A stretch of DNA of 64,000 nt. It comes from Carex sylvatica (taxonomy: Eukaryota > Streptophyta > Magnoliopsida > Poales > Cyperaceae). The stretch spans positions 1 to 64,000 of the forward strand of contig CAXKVR010000137.1 in the NCBI GenBank assembly GCA_964058845.1, written 5' to 3'. Position 1 is the stretch's first letter. Every line of letters starts with the position of its first letter. A model generated the notes under the pieces. The model did no database searches. It had not been told where the DNA came from and was given only the letters and a program-made list of their open reading frames with translations. A program made the translations under genes and the position numbers. Shown here piece after piece: positions 35,525-47,451 of this stretch.

Positions 35525-38396
35525 CTGGATGGTTGTCTCAGAGGCTTGATGTTTAATCTGTGCATGTATGGCTGTTTTGGATGTTTTGTACTATATATTG
35601 GAATCTATTTTGAATGTTGATTAATTTGGTAATATTAAATATTATACCACTAGGTGCATTTCTCAATTTAACTTTTTTATGTACATAGTAGCGTAATTGT
35701 TTTTAATTGTATGTATGAACTTATGATAACAATGAGTATTTATTGGTTATGAACTAATTGGTACTTTAATTAATCTTGGTAACAATGAGTATTTTTAATC
35801 TTTCTATTTAATTTAATCTTGATTATGAGCTTATAATAACAATGAGTATTTATTATTTTTAATTTAGCTAGCTAGTGATATTTTAATCTTGGTACTTTAA
35901 TTATCAACCTTTTATGTTGACAAATAATAACACAAAAATTTCAGGAGCTCGTGTGTTAATCATTACTATTTAATTAGATATTATTAAGCTGGTATTAAAT
36001 ATGTATGTTATTAAATAATTATCTCATTATATATAATTGGCGGGTATAGCTCCAAATTAACTTAATGAAACATCACAAGGAATACAGTTGAGAACATCAC
36101 CATCTGTTCAATATATTATACAAATTATCTTCCTCAAATACTCCTAATTGATTTTGCCACCTATACAAAATTCAACATATAAGGTTGCATTTTATAATAA
36201 GTAATTATAAATTCTATGCTATAGACAAGTAATATATAATAAATAATTTCATATATTAAAATAGATTCGAGAACGTTTGGCAAAGGTAAAAACTAAACTA
36301 TTTTTCTATAAACAAGTATGTAGTTTTCAACAAATTAAATAAGTTGCATACTGTAATTCTGTAATAGTTAAATATGTATTTTGAAGATATGATGATAAGT
36401 TTGGATGCATGCTCCAATTGACTATGAACAGTTATCACAAATGATTATGAGTCTTGATGCTCATAAAAGAAAAAGAAAAAAAAATATATGTTCTTTAGTT
36501 ATCAAATATGCATTTTGTAAAAATCAAATATATATTTCAAAATAAGGGAAAAATAAAATTGAGATTCATTATGTAATATTTCTACCTTCACTTAAATATT
36601 TAATCTCCAACAACAAATCTCCTATCAATATACACGTTGTTTAAATATTTACTCTCCATCAACAAATATACACTTGTTGTTTCTCATAAAAGGAGACATC
36701 AACAAACATTACGTACAAATTTATTTGCAATTCCAAAACATGGAGACGTAAATTAATTGTAATGAATCATTGACAAAATAAACCTAACTAAAATAGCTAT
36801 TATTAACTCCATGTAAATAAGGGGCTGAAAATAGTAGCAGCAAACTCCTATAGTACAAAAACAAGTCATAATCATCCCTGAAGAAGTGACCGATAACAAT
36901 AATAGCGATAGAGAAAGTAGCCTAAAAACAGCACATAGGTGATTGCTACTGATATTGTCAAGGAAAATCGGGCCACAAGGACAATTGGCGGCCCTATTCT
37001 TGGGAGCTATTATTTCTCGTTGCGGCCGCGCAAAAAGAACAAACAATTTGCTGTTTTAATTTGTTTTTTAAGTGATTTTCAAATATAGAAATAACAATTA
37101 ATAATTTCAATATGTTGAGAAGAACATCAAATAAAATATATAAAACATCTTATAATTTAGATGAACTAGAAGGACTCGAAATATTTTTCAAGCATAATTT
37201 TTTCTAGTTATAAAAAAATTAATCCAAATTTTTAGTGTGTTATTGGAAAAAATATAAATGATTTGGATCAAAATTATTTATCCCGATTAAAAAATGGCTT
37301 TTATTTTAATACTTTTTTCTTGGCAAAAAAATCATAAATATATATTTAAGCTTCGAGAATTATGAAATTATGCGTCCTTGCAGAGTTGCAGTGCTCAAGA
37401 AAAAAAAAACAAAGGAACGCGTGTGATATATGTAATTTTTTTTGTCATGTATTCATCTATAGTTGTATGGATCGATATACATCACAAGTAGGAGTATAAA
37501 CGGTTGGATACAGATCGGATAGTTGCATAATGGACTGATAAAGTGTTGAAACTATTTGAATATTTATTATTAATAAAAATTTATTTGAATGATATAATTC
37601 CATGAAAACCTAAAAGCCGGAAACTCCCAAGTTATTTGAATTAATGTAGTCAAGCGAGAGAGAGGGAGAGAGGGAAATGATCGAAGAGGCGGGATTGAAT
37701 TTGAAAGTGTTTGATCACAAACTAAAGACGCATGTATTTGGAGAGAAATGTAAACTTTTTATACGTCATACAAATTTAAAATCAGAAAATACAAGAACAC
37801 AATAACAATTAGAAAGCGTCTAATTTGTCAACAGAAAAACTGTCATTTGACATGTGCAAATCCTATAAATTTAATAATTCAATGCTGTAACTTATAAAAA
37901 CAATCTTATAAAAAACATAATAAAAAATTTTAAACATCCAGAAACGGTTTGCAACTTGGCCAACTTGGCAAACAAACTGTACTTCGTGCCGAACCACTTG
38001 GCAAACTAATTATATTTTTCTTACTAACAGGTTAATGGAAGTTATTTGAGGTTAATGCCAGTTATTTGCGGTTAACGATAATTTTATAAAAACTTCTAGA
38101 ACATTCCACAAAAACTTGTAGAACATTTCAAACCCGGATAATATCTACAACTAGCATTTTTTTTTTTAAATAAACCTCAAACATATTCAAAAATAATTTT
38201 TTTCGCAAAATTATAATTTTTATTTTTTTTAGATTTCATAATTTTTTTGTTCAATACTGCAAAATTAGAAGTTGTAAATAGTAAAATAAACATATGTCTA
38301 CTGCAAAATTCAACACTGCAAAATAAGATGTAAAAAGTCAAATAAACATATGTTCACTGCAAATTTCAATACTACAAAAAAAAAATTTACAAGATC
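35525..38396. other. B2 intergenic DNA
   Basis: This parallels 15764-19933 but joins CTGTTCAA directly to TATATTATACAAATTATC at about 36112, skipping the AG-peptide and CACTA segment of B1. The unidentified minus-strand fragment (CPCGPIFLDNISSNHLCAVF) is at about 36930-37020. No gene is recognised. Confidence 0.4.
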
Positions 38397-38980
38397 AATA
38401 CTCCATATCCCCTCTCTATCATCTCTTTTCTCCAGATTTTCACAAGATTAATATTGTAAAAATACAATATGAATACTGTAAAATTACAAGATGAATACTG
38501 AATTAACAGATCAATACTCCATATCGCCTCTCTATCATTTCTTTCCTTCAGATTTTCACACGATGAATACTGTAAAATTAACGGGGCAATACTGTAAAAT
38601 TAACATATCAAAACTCCATATCGTCTCTTTATCATCACTTTCATCCAGATTTCTACAAGATGAATACTGTAAAATTACAAGATGAATACTGTAAAATTAA
38701 CATATCAATACTCCATATCGCCTCTCTATCATCTCTTTTCTTCAGATTTTCATAAGATGAATACTGTAAAATTAACGAGACAATACTGTAAAATTAACAT
38801 ATCAATACTCCATATCGCCTCTCTGTCATCTCTTTCCTCCAGATTTTCACAAGATAAATACTGTAAATGTACAAGATAAATACTGTAAAATTAATGGAGA
38901 AATACTGTAAAATTAATGAGAAAATACTGTAAAATTAACAGATCAATACTCCATATCGCCTCTTTATCATCTCTCATCCA
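38397..38980 (+). repeat. Tandem array, units of about 100 bp (B2)
   Basis: CAATACTCCATATCGCC or CAAAACTCCATATCGTC phrases recur with the GAATACTGTAAAATTAAC motif, as in 19934-20560. One GATGAATACTGTAAAATTA / CAGGGAAAATACTG step of B1 is missing. Confidence 0.75.
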
Positions 38981-39358
38981 TGTCACATCTCTTAGATCAT
39001 CTCCTCATATCTCCTCCATATCGAAATTCAACAGAAATAAAGAAATAATTATGAGATCTCTTACTATATCAAATCAAATAACAAATTTAAATAAAAGTTC
39101 GAAATAATGTTAGATCTGAAATAACTCACTAGATTTAAATTTTGCCATGTTCTTCAACCCTGACAACTTCTATCCGATCGAAATCCACTCCTGAAGGTTC
39201 TGTCGAGAAAGAGGAACAAAAGAGGAAGAAAATCGCGGAAAAAGAAAGGAAATAGTGGAAAGAGGAAGAAAATCTCCTGAAGTTTCTCGCCTCTCTCAGA
39301 TCACTCTTGAATGTTCCTTCGAGGCGAAAGAGGAAGGAAATCCTGAAAATTAAAAAGT

Positions 39359-40050
39359 TTCTCTGTTCAATCTAATCAATATTTCTGACGATCAGTGAGA
39401 AATTTTACAAATCTAAAATCACGAATGTTGTCCACATAATTTTATCTTTCAAATGAGATTTATGATGACATACTTTTGAGTTGTCTGTTGCACAAGTATT
39501 CATCCCCTATCGAGAAAGTATTCATCATCAACGTGCAAATGCAAATATAAAAACTAGACACATCACTCATCCATATTTTACACGTTTTTAGAGGTGGAGT
39601 TTTTTTTTCTTTATTCAATCTGATCAATTTTTTCTGACAATCGGTGAGCATTTTGCAAATCTAAAATAAAAAATATTTTCTACATAATCTTATCTTTCAA
39701 TTGATATCCATGATGACATACTTTTGAGTTGTCTGATACACAATTATTCATCCCTTATCGATAAAGTATTCATTCTCATTGTATAAGTGCAAATATAAAA
39801 ACTGGACACATCATTCATCCATCTTTTACATGTTTTTAGAAGTGGATTTTTTTTTCTCCGTTCAACTTAACCAATATTTCTGATGATCTGTGAAGAATTT
39901 TGCAGATCTAAAACCACGAACGTTTTCAACACAATTTTACCTTTCAAATGAGATCCATGTTGACATACTTTCGAGTTGTCCGTTGCACAAGTATTAATAT
40001 TCTGTCACACAAATATTCATTCATACACGTTGAAGTATTCACATCTAAGA
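39359..40050 (+). repeat. 247-bp tandem repeat, three units (B2)
   Basis: Units start at 39359, about 39607 and 39854 with the same 247-bp period as B1. One complete unit is missing relative to the four in 20961-21900, a typical unequal-exchange difference. Confidence 0.82.
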
Positions 40051-40464
40051 CATCAAGTATTAATTCATATAACTCTAGTTTTTTTTAAATTGTCATTTAC
40101 TTAGTATGCAGTGGCCTAATTCACCATTAATAAAGCTTTGTTATTTGTAAAACTCGCTACTTCATGAGGAATGAAAATATAGACATGAAAGGGATTAATT
40201 GCATCCACATATACAACATTATTTTGATATGGTCGACAGTGATGGATCTGACCCGGTAGAGACGTGCTCTAGTATTCATTCGTACATGTCGAAGTATTCA
40301 TTTATACACATTGAAGTATTCATCCCGGCAGAGGCGTTCTTAATTGGAATGGAATGACGGATGATCTCCGGCCAAATAATTATTGGAGCGGGAGCAGTAG
40401 GTATAGATGAAAAAAACTGAGGGAGAAGTGTAAGAGGGACGAAGCTTATTGTATTTATCATTTC

Positions 40465-40745
40465 GAGATAGGAGAGGGAGGGAGCTTATCGATGAAAAAA
40501 AGAAGGCTGAGACGGAGGTGGAAGAGGGAGGTGGGAGAGGGAGGTGGGAGAGAAAGGTGGAGGCGGAGGTGGGCGGCGGAGGTGAGAGAGGGAGGTCGGA
40601 TAAGGAGGTGGAAGAGGGAGGTGGGAGAGAAAAGTAGAGGTAGGAGAAGGAGGTGGGAGATGGAGATAAGAGAAGAAAATAAATGTGAAAGAGAAAAATA
40701 GAGCTGGAAGAGAAAGAGAGAAAAATGAAAGAAATAAAGATTGTT
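40465..40745 (+). repeat. Purine-rich GGAGGTGGGAGAG tract (B2, first)
   Basis: An almost uninterrupted A/G run of GAGGTGGGAGAGGGAGG steps. It is open in several frames, but those frames are compositional artefacts rich in Arg, Glu and Gly. A second tract is at 41912-42060. Confidence 0.75.
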
Positions 40746-41782
40746 AAAAATGGTAGTTATAGTTAAAATAAAAAATTAGTTAGTTGGAGAATAAATGAGT
40801 GATTGATAGGTCAGAGAAATTATAATCACCCAAAATTAAATTGCAACTATAACTTACTGAAATTTTCTTGTAGTTCCAAGTTAAACATGTTTCTCTCTAA
40901 TTCCAGCTTATCTGCTCCAATATGACAGATATATCAACTTTGATATATTTACAAACATTCCCTGTGATCATATAGGGGTATTGGTGATAGATATAAATGT
41001 TCAACAATTATTCAAATAATATATAAAAAACTCTCAAACAAAAATTAATACTATTGTCTCACATAGTGGGTCTAGCTCTCACATATCGTTCCAAGTTCCA
41101 ACTGCTTCATTTATTATCTACAATCCAAGTGGGACTACAGAAGAAGAAAGATAAAGAAAGAAAATAATTTCTTCTCCTACATTTTTGCAGTTACCTTCAC
41201 GGAATGAGGTGGGTTCTTTAATTAATTTAGTAATGTAGGACCCAGCCGTCACTGACTAGTAATAGGAGTTGGCTCAAGAAAAGCTGGAAACAAATCTCAC
41301 GGATGGAATATTTTAATGTTTCAAAGGCAGACTTAAAAAAAAAAATTTCTAATGCCATAAATACAAATAATAATGTCCGAGGCGCAAATTATAATCGTTT
41401 AATCAATTAGATATGGCAAAAAATAATCATAACTTAACAAAACAAAAAATTAGGTCAAGTATTAGCACCATAAATTATTACAAAAAAAAAAAGGGAATCA
41501 ATTATAAGCCCCCACAATATCTAAATCATCATCACATTTTTTAGTTGTCCAATTCCTGCTCAACATCATCAACCACTAACATGTTGGGCGTAGTCAAGGT
41601 TAATGAATGCCACTATCCTTTCCACCTGGGACAATGCATTGAGACCTATTTTTCTTTTTGTAGCATAATAATTTTATTTTTTAAAATGAGCCAACGCCTA
41701 TCACTAGTCACAGATGACTGGGTCCTACAAATTTAATTAAGGAGTCCACTTCTCATACAGTAATTAACTCAATTCATAAAGG

Positions 41783-41911
41783 TGTTTAAACAAGTATCCG
41801 AAAATAGAATTCTGTATTACTTGATTGTGTGTCCGAAATTAAGAGTCAGTGGTGCACTAAAAATGGAAAACTGGTTTGTCAAGTAAACCAGATTTAGTAT
41901 CTCTATATTTA
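41783..41911 (+). mobile_element. Truncated copia LTR (first 129 bp)
   Basis: TGTTTAAACAAGTATCC is preceded by AAAGG at 41778-41782 exactly as in the full elements, and the fragment ends abruptly at CTCTATATTTA. It is the left end of copia element 2 copied by the local duplication, not an independent solo LTR. Confidence 0.82.
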
Positions 41912-43579
41912 GGGAGAAGTGTAAGAGGGAGAGGGAGGTGAGAGAGGGAGGTAGGAGAGGGAGGTGGAAGAAGCGGAGGTGGGAGAGAAAAGTAGAGGTA
42001 GGAGAAGGAGGTGGGAGGGGCGGAGGTGGGAGATGGAGATGAGAAAAGAAAATGGATGTGAAAGAGAAAAATAGTGTTGGAATAGAAAGAGAGAAAAATA
42101 AAAGAAATGAAGATTGTTAAAAATGGTAGTTATAGTTAAAATAAAAAGTTAGTTAGTTGGAGAATAAATGAGGAATTGATAGGTGAGAGAAATTATAATT
42201 ACCCAAAATTAAATTGCAACTATAGCTTACTGAAATTTTCTTGTAGTTCCAAGTTAAACATGTTTCTCTCTAATTCCAGTTTATCTGCTCCAATATGACA
42301 GATATATCTACTTTGATATATTTACAAACATTCCATGTGATCATATAGGGGTATTGGTGATAGATATAAATGTTCAACAATTATTGAAATAATATATAAA
42401 AAATTCTCAAACAAAAATTAATACTATTGTCTCACATAGTAGGTCTAGCTCTCACATATCGTTCCAAGTTCCAACTGCTTCATTTATTATCTACAATCCA
42501 AGTGGGACTACAGAACAAGAACGAAAAAGAAAGATAATAATTTCTTCTCCTACATTTTTGCTGTTACCGTCACGGAATGAGGTGGGTTCTTAAATTAATT
42601 TAGTAATGTAGGATCCAACCGTCACTGACTAATAATAGGAGTTGGCTCAAGAAAAGCTGGAAACAAATCTCACGGCTGGAATATAGTAATGTTTCAAAGC
42701 CAGACCCAAAAAAAAAAAAATTCTAATGCCATAATAAAAAAAATAATGTCCGAGGCGCAAATTATAATCGTTTAATCAATTAGATATGGAAAAAAAAATC
42801 ATAACTTAACAAAACAAAAAATTAGGTCAAGTATTAGCACCATAAATTATTACAAAAAAAAAAGGAAATCAATTATAAGCCCCCACAATATGTAAATCAT
42901 CATCACATTTTTTAGTTGTCAAATTCCTGCTCAACATCATCAACCACTCACATGTGGGGCGTAGTCAAGGTTAATGAATGCCACTATCCTTTCCACCTGG
43001 GACAATGCATTGAGACCTATTTTTCTTTTTGTAGCATAATAATTTTATTTTTTAAAATGAGCCAACGCCTATCACTTGTCACAGATGACTGGATCCTACA
43101 AATTTAATTAAGGAGTCCACTTCTCATACAGTAATTAACTCAATTCATAAAGGTGTTGAAACAAGTATCCGAAAATAGAATTATGTGTTAATTGATTGTG
43201 TGTCCGAAATTAAGAGTTAGTGGTGCACTGAAAATAGAAAACTGGTTTGTCAAGTAAACCAGATTAAGTATCTCTATATTTAGATTAAGTTAGTGGGTGT
43301 TTTAAATATGGAAAGTACTTGTAATAGGTTTAGTGGCTGAGCTGGGTTAGTTGTTTCCAAAAATAGATTTGGGTGGTGCTTATATACAGCACTTGTAATA
43401 GAGATCAGAGTATTCGGAAATAAAGGAATTCCATAAATAAAAAAATTGTTGAAAGCAAAATTCCTCTTGTCTTGTCCCTGTTTTATTCATTCACCGAAAT
43501 TCCAACAATTGGTATCAGAGCCATAGAGGGCACAATCAAAGAGTAAAAGTAAATCTCTCATCACCGAAGTATTAAAGCA

Positions 43580-44486
43580 ATGTCTTCAGGCCCAAACATG
43601 GCGCAATTTCCAGCTCCTATGCTGACCGGTAACAACTACGACATATGGAAAGTGAAGATGGAGACTCTACTACTCTCACAAGGTTTGTGGGATATCGTTG
43701 AAGAAGGGTATACCACATATGCTGCCGAACACCAACAAACAGAAGAAGAGAAAAAGTAGTTGAAGGAAGACAAGATGAAAGATGCACGAGCGCTATTCCT
43801 TATTCAACAAGGGGTAGTAGAAAACATCTTCTCACGCATCATCAACGCAACCAAATCAAAGGATGCTTGGGACATGTTGGAGCAAGAGTTCAAAGGATCG
43901 GCTAAGGTGCAAGTTGTCAAATTACAAACCTTACGAAGGCAATACCAAAACATGCAAATGAAAGATTCAGAGAAGGTAAAAGAGTATTTTTCACAAATTA
44001 TGAATTTAGTAAATCAAATGCGTTCGCTTGGTGATAAAGATATTTGCCGAACAGAACCTTGTAGAAAAGATGTTGATTAGCCTTCCTGAGAGTTTTGACT
44101 CTATAGTCACGGCTATAGAGGAGTCCAAAGACCTTGAAACCTTACCCATACAACAGTTGATTAGTTCTCTTGAAGCGCATGAAGAGAGAAAATTGCTAAG
44201 ACACATGTCTAATGAAAATGCATTCAAAGCAAGTCTAGTCTTCAAATCTGGAATTTTCCGAAAAACAGAAAATCTTGAAAAAACAGAAACATATGAGAAT
44301 ACAGAATCTAATAAGGCCAACCGATGGTGTGAAAACTGCATGAGGGATAGCCACGATACAAAATATTGTTGGACTACCAAACAATGCAACAAATGTAAGA
44401 AGAAAGGCCATATAGCCCGGCTTTGTAGAACAAACAGCTCTCCACAGCCCAATAAATCACAGCCACCTCCTGCTCAAGTCAACTAG
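43580..44486 (+). pseudogene. Copia 2 Gag, interrupted
   Basis: The frame starts MSSGPNMAQFPAPMLTG as in element 1 but meets TAG at codon 60 (43757-43759). Gag continues at 43760-44040, then an extra base near 44043 shifts it to the frame of 44028-44486, which includes the CCHC knuckle (CNKCKKKGHIARLC) and ends early at a TAG (44484-44486). It cannot yield full Gag. Confidence 0.88.
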
Positions 44487-44927
44487 AGGGAGAATCCCGA
44501 AAGAATCTTCTATGGATGTCAATCTGCTAGTAAAGAAAGAGGCGACATCTGGTATATAGACAGCAGATGTACAAGTCATATGACCGGCAATCATTAGATC
44601 TTCCATGAAATCAACACCTCATTTGAAACAAATGTTCGAATGGGAAATGACTCATTGGTTCAAGCCAAGGGCAAGGGCAGCGTCGCAATACATACTAAGA
44701 TGGGTTCACGGTTGATAAGGGATGTGCTCCTATTACCGGACTTGAAGCAGAATCTGCTAAGCGTGGGGCAACTGGTTCAAAATGGTTATGAGTGCATTTT
44801 GAGAAGCATGGCTACAGGATAATTAATCGGCATGGCCAAGTGCCGGCGAATATTGGAATGGAAGACAAAAGAAATTTCGTGTTACAATTGAAGCATACTC
44901 CACATCTGGTTTTTCAAACGGAAACAG

Positions 44928-45365
44928 TTGATGAGTCAGTTCTTTTGGCACAAACTGCTACAAGCAAAAGAGATGGTGCAAGGGCTACCCGAAATCAACA
45001 CAAACTGTCAAACCTGTGAAGGATGCATTCGAGGCAAGCAACATCGGAACTCTTTTCCAAAAAAGGGTGCATGGAGGGCAAGCTCACCATTGGAGTTAAT
45101 TCACACCGACATCTGTGGAAAAATGCAAACACCATCATACGGACAAAATTGGTACTTTCTTACCTTTGTGGATGATTTTACTATAATGACTTGGGTTTAT
45201 TTCCTCAAAGAAAAGTCACAAGCACTTGATACATTCAAAAAGTTTAAAGCTCTAGTTGAGAACCAAAGTAATTTCAAAATCAAGGTGCTAAGAAGTGACA
45301 GAGGTGGAGAATATACATCCAATCAATTTGTTAAATTATGTGAAGATTATGGAATCAAAAGATAA
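44928..45365 (+). pseudogene. Copia 2 integrase core, truncated
   Basis: The frame holds [28 protein letters not shown] and [11 protein letters not shown], and ends in TAA directly after EDYGIKR. The part with the third catalytic residue (NGVAERKN) follows beyond the stop in the same frame. The integrase is then cut by the large deletion at 45504. Confidence 0.86.
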
Positions 45366-45511
45366 TTCACAACTGCCTATACCCCTCAACAAAATGGTGT
45401 AGCTGAAAGAAAAAATCGTACCATAGTAGAAATGGCAAGAGTCATGCTCAAAGACAAGGGTATGCCATTAAAATTCTGGGCAGAAGCAGTCTCCTTGGCT
45501 GTCCTTATGAA

Positions 45512-46375
45512 ATGAGTGACCTTGGATTGATGAAGTACTTCTTAGGTATAGAACTGGTTCAAGCTGAAAATGGGATATTCATATCTCAGAAGAAATATGC
45601 TGAAAACATATTGAAAAAGAATAGGTTGCAAGATTGCAAGAGTGTCACAACACCACTTGTTCCAATTGAAAAATTCAAGAAGGAAGATGGTTCGGCAAAA
45701 ATAAATCCAACTGAATTTCACAGTTTAGTTGGATGTTTATTGTATCTTATTGCAACAAGGCCCGACATCATGTTCAGCTCAAGCCTTTTATCAAGGTATA
45801 TGGACTGTCCTACTCAGAAACATTTTACAGTGGCAAAACGAGTTCTAAGGTATATCAAAGGCACTGTTACTTATGGCATATGGTACAAACCTATCAGCAA
45901 CTCAAAGCTGATTGGCTACACCGATAGTGACTGGGCGGGATGCCAAGACGACATGAAGAGTACTTCAAGCTATGCATTCTCGCTTGGATCAGGTATTTGC
46001 TCATGGTCATCCAAGAAACAGACGGTGGTCGCCTTGTTATCAGCCGAGGCAGAATACGTTACAGCAGCAAGAGCCGTTGCACAGGCCATTTGGCTCAAAA
46101 GAATATTGGAGGATGTCAATAACAAAATGGAGGAACCAGTCACTATCTACAGTGACAACAAATCTGCCATAGCAATCAGTGAGAATCCAATCAGCCATGA
46201 CAGAACAAAGCACATTGCCATCAAGTATCACTACACTAGAGATGCAGTCGAGAAACAAGAAGTGCAGTTGAAGTTTTGTCGAACTGACGAACAGTTTGCA
46301 GACATATTTACGAAGGTGCTAACAAAGGAGAAGTTTGAGCTCAACAGGGAACACATAGGTGTATCCCAGATGTAA
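45512..46375 (+). pseudogene. Copia 2 reverse transcriptase tail and RNase H
   Basis: The open 287-codon frame begins after the FVDD motif, at [14 protein letters not shown], and contains an apparently complete RNase H: YTDSDWAGCQDDMKSTSS, VVALLSAEAEYVTAARA, TIYSDNKSAIAISENP and RTKHIAIKYHYTRD. The key Asp and Glu residues mutated in element 1 are intact here. Without Gag, integrase and most of RT it is a relic, but the frame is clean. Confidence 0.88.
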
Positions 46376-46756
46376 TCGTTTTACCGCTGAGGGGGAGTGT
46401 TGAAACAAGTATCCGAAAATAGAATTCTGTGTTAATTGATTGTGTGTCCGAAATTAAGACTTAGTGGTGCACTAAAAATAGAAAACTGGTTTGTCAAGTA
46501 AACCAGATTTAGTATCTCTATATTTAGATTAAGTTTGTGGTTGTTTTAAATATGGAAAGTACTTGTAATATGTTTAGTGGCTGAGGTGGGTTAGTTGTTT
46601 CCAAAAATAGATTTGTGTGGTGCTTAAATACAGCACTTGTAATAGAGATCAAAGTATTCGGAAATAAAGGAATTCCAGAAATAAGAAAATTGTTGAAAGC
46701 ATAGTTCCTCTTGTTTTGTCTCTGTTTTATTCATCCACCAAAATTCCAAGAAAAGG

Positions 46757-47451
46757 TGCCATAGAATATGTAACAGAATATAATTTTATTTTCCTTTTTC
46801 TGTAGTTTGACTTAGATCGTAGTAAATAAATGGAGGCAGTTGGAAGTTGGAACGGTACGAAAACTTAAATAATAATTCCTTGAACTTGATCTCCTTTTCT
46901 ACTGTTTCAATAATGTCAAATAGCTTCTTAGACACCAATACAAATAGCCACATTATTTCATACTTTCAATCCGTAGCAAAATCCTTTTCCCCTCCTCTCT
47001 GTTTGAAAGTTAGGCAGCTGCTGCCTAATACTCTGTCTATTTGTATTCTCCGTTTTCTCCTTTTCTCTCTGTATCTTCTATTCAACCGTATCAATTTTTT
47101 CTCTGTGTATCTTCTATTCAACCGTATCAATTTTAATTTGTCAAACTAATTTAGTTAAATCAAACTATCAAAGTGTTAACAACATTATTTATTTATTATC
47201 CATAAATTTTATTCTTATGTTACATTGTTTGAAATAAATATCGCTATAGTTCAGGGTTTGTAATCAAAACAGTAGGGAAAATGAAGTTTCACTATTTAAC
47301 AAGAGACACCAAAGATCAACTGCCAGAGGATACCGGAATGCATGCATCCTTGAAGGAAAGATAAGAGTTTTGCATTAGGGAAAACAGAACTGAAATGAAT
47401 TTGGGTCTAATTTTCAAGATATAACGAACTGTACAGTGGGCACCACATCCT
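46757..47451. other. Right flank of copia 2 and end of block B2
   Basis: Nearly identical to 27903-28597, with the end of the inverted-repeat element and the doubled ATCTTCTATTCAACCG unit. At 47452 it diverges from the B1/B2 junction into TTCTTTTGTCTCAGATAC, which shows the ancestral right-hand context of the block. Confidence 0.5.

Larger units (their letters stand above)
40421..43153 (+). repeat. Local tandem duplication of about 1.5 kb inside B2
   Basis: Sequence from GGGAGAAGTGTAAGAGGG at 40421 through the purine tract and TIR element to 129 bp of a copia LTR (41783-41911) is followed by a second pass starting GGGAGAAGTGTAAGAGGG at 41912, which runs on into the full copia element 2. B1 has only one pass. 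The join (TATTTAGGGAGAAG) shows 2 bp of shared AG. Confidence 0.8.
43154..46751 (+). mobile_element. Ty1/copia LTR retrotransposon 2 (3.6 kb, deleted)
   Basis: The LTRs are 43154-43507 and 46398-46751, with AAAGG at 43149-43153 and 46752-46756. It occupies the same target as element 1 and has the same CA-to-GA right terminus, so it is the duplicated copy. It carries TAG at Gag codon 60 (43757-43759), a frameshift at about 44043, a stop after YGIKR (45363-45365) and a 1256-bp deletion at 45503/45504 that removes the integrase tail and most of the reverse transcriptase. The part of the protease region lost in element 1 is kept here. Confidence 0.92.
42460..46854. mobile_element. Element with about 190-bp inverted arms, split by copia 2
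   Basis: The left arm (42460-42650) begins CGTTCCAAGTTCCAACTGC. The right arm is its imperfect reverse complement, in two parts either side of the copia insertion (43058-43153 and 46757-46854), and ends GCAGTTGGAAGTTGGAACG. Without copia the element is about 0.8 kb. Long arms resemble Mutator-like or foldback transposons. The nine bases flanking each side do not match, so the superfamily is unproven. An earlier left arm is at 41087-41276. Confidence 0.55.
28602..47451 (+). repeat. Large duplicated block, copy B2 (about 18.9 kb)
   Basis: This is the head-to-tail copy of 8436-28597. Relative to B1 it lacks about 590 bp of the CACTA ORF remnant, the 1.3-kb AG-peptide segment, one 247-bp tandem unit and 1.26 kb inside copia. 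It has gained a 1.5-kb internal duplication (40421-43153) and retains a 161-bp piece at 32003-32163 that B1 lost. Confidence 0.88.

Noticed and set aside
40449..40701. Open frames of Arg/Glu/Gly-rich proteins
   Set aside because: These come from the polypurine tract. Low-complexity composition in several frames is not evidence for a gene.
41783..41911. Independent solo or truncated LTR insertion
   Set aside because: It shares the AAAGG target and flank with the full element and ends at a duplication join, so it is a duplicated piece.
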